A stretch of 5,490 nt of DNA from an uncultured Clostridia bacterium (GTDB taxonomy: Bacteria; Bacillota; Clostridia; Christensenellales; CAG-917), in assembly GCA_937881285.1 (NCBI GenBank), contig CALGEU010000367.1, forward strand, positions 1 to 5,490. The letters run 5' to 3'. Under the pieces are notes generated by a model that saw only the letters and a list, made by a program, of their open reading frames with translations, had not been told where the DNA came from and ran no database searches. This document shows positions 4,786 to 5,490 of the stretch, in pieces. The translations under genes were made by a program, and so were the position numbers. How positions within the stretch are numbered: position 1 is the stretch's first letter; every line of letters starts with the position of its first letter.

Positions 4786-5472
4786 ATGAAGAAACTCAAA
4801 AAGCCCGAATTTAAACTTCTCAAAGAGTTTAAAGCGTTCATCACAAAGGGCAACGTTGTCGATCTTGCAGTTGGTATGATTATAGGTGCAGCGTTCACCG
4901 CAATCGTAACCGCGCTTGTCAACAACATTTTCAAACCGCTTATCAATGCAATCCCGATGGGAGATTTGCAAGGTCTCATCACCATGCTCGTTGCAAAAGA
5001 CGCAAACGGTCTCACCGCTGCGGAATGTGCAAAGCAAGGCATAGAATTCGTCGCGGATATGACAAAATCCGTCTATATCGACTGGGGCGCGTTCATCATG
5101 GCGATAATCAACTTCCTTATCACCGCACTCGTGTTGTTTGCACTCGTCAAACTCATCAATCTCGTGCGCGGCGGATTTACGGGACTTAAACACGACGCAG
5201 CATTCCTTGAATCGCTCACTCCCGAAGAGAAAGCGACCATCAAAGGCAAAGTCGCAACCAAGAAAGAACTTCGCGCAATCAAAGCGGCTCGTGACGCAGC
5301 GGCAGAACAGGCGGCGGCAGAAGCGGCTGCAAAAGCAGAAGCAGAGAAACCCGAAACCACCGACGACCTTCTCCGCGAAATTCGTGACCTTCTCAAAGCG
5401 CAACAACTTCAAAGCGCACAAAAACTTATCGAAGACGCAGGCGTTGACGTCGCTGCGGCTGACAAGGAATAA
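4786..5472 (+). CDS. mscL: Large-conductance mechanosensitive channel with long cytoplasmic tail
   Basis: MscL forms a homopentameric pore in the inner membrane that opens under high membrane tension to release solutes during hypo-osmotic shock. The 228-residue product has the family layout. An N-terminal amphipathic helix (FKAFITKGN, 15-23) leads into TM1 (about 24-52, VVDLAVGMIIGAAF at its start), then an extracytoplasmic loop (about 53-97) and TM2 (about 99-127, ending KLINLV). Residues TTDDLLREIRDLLKAQ (191-206) correspond to the conserved C-terminal bundle helix. E. coli MscL has 136 residues. The excess is mainly the cytoplasmic part: a Lys/Glu/Ala-rich linker (about 145-190), probably helical, and a further 22 residues after the bundle helix. 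At the pore constriction Leu27 is kept, while Met31 stands where E. coli has Val23. The strong Shine-Dalgarno decides the start. It is divergent from thiT. Confidence 0.97.
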   Translation: MKKLKKPEFKLLKEFKAFITKGNVVDLAVGMIIGAAFTAIVTALVNNIFKPLINAIPMGDLQGLITMLVAKDANGLTAAECAKQGIEFVADMTKSVYIDWGAFIMAIINFLITALVLFALVKLINLVRGGFTGLKHDAAFLESLTPEEKATIKGKVATKKELRAIKAARDAAAEQAAAEAAAKAEAEKPETTDDLLREIRDLLKAQQLQSAQKLIEDAGVDVAAADKE

Positions 5473-5490
5473 GGCGCACTTTGTTGTGAA

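Noticed and set aside
4765..5421. 218-codon minus-strand frame opposite mscL
   Set aside because: It is rich in Cys, Phe and Arg with no family resemblance, and is a mirror of the mscL codons. MscL has a strong ribosome binding site and conserved motifs.
5473..5490. Sequence after the mscL stop
   Set aside because: Only 18 bases remain, too few to decide whether a terminator or another gene follows.

Overview
The window looks like a chromosomal piece of a low-to-mid GC Firmicute, most likely an uncultured clostridial or Christensenellales-like gut lineage. The indicators are an ECF-type thiamine S-component (ThiT) behind a TPP riboswitch, a LURP-one-related (DUF567) protein, a FolB-FolK fusion, strong Shine-Dalgarno sites, TTGACA/TATAAT-type promoters and U-tailed intrinsic terminators. 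The lineage is inferred from gene content and style, not from a marker gene.

Layout. Positions 1-2484 (+) hold the end of a folate-synthesis operon: the 3' end of folC, then folE (GTP cyclohydrolase I), folP (dihydropteroate synthase) and a fused folB-folK. FolE opens the pathway from GTP. FolB and FolK make 6-hydroxymethyl-dihydropterin diphosphate. FolP condenses that with p-aminobenzoate, and FolC adds glutamate. No dihydroneopterin triphosphate phosphatase and no dihydrofolate reductase are visible here. The operon ends at a GAAA-capped intrinsic terminator (2554-2582). A TTGACA/TATAAT pair just upstream of that terminator could make a transcript of only about 65 nt. Positions 2661-3238 (+) are a separately promoted LURP-one-related gene. 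A symmetrical, probably bidirectional terminator (3250-3279) separates it from the convergent thiT gene.

Positions 3301-4668 (-) form a self-contained thiamine uptake unit: a consensus promoter, a compact TPP riboswitch, a terminator hairpin whose 3' arm also contains the gene's Shine-Dalgarno sequence, then thiT. This ThiT is about twice the usual length because of an N-terminal membrane extension of about 170 residues that I cannot assign. Divergent from it, mscL (4786-5472, +) encodes a mechanosensitive channel with an unusually long cytoplasmic tail.

The core genes are ordinary housekeeping functions. The items most worth a second look are the enlarged ThiT, the compact riboswitch with its dual-purpose hairpin, inverted repeats sitting on or beside the thiT and DUF567 promoters, and the possible short transcript after folBK. 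I see no mobile element, CRISPR array, tRNA, rRNA or defence system. Every intergenic gap is shorter than 300 bases.
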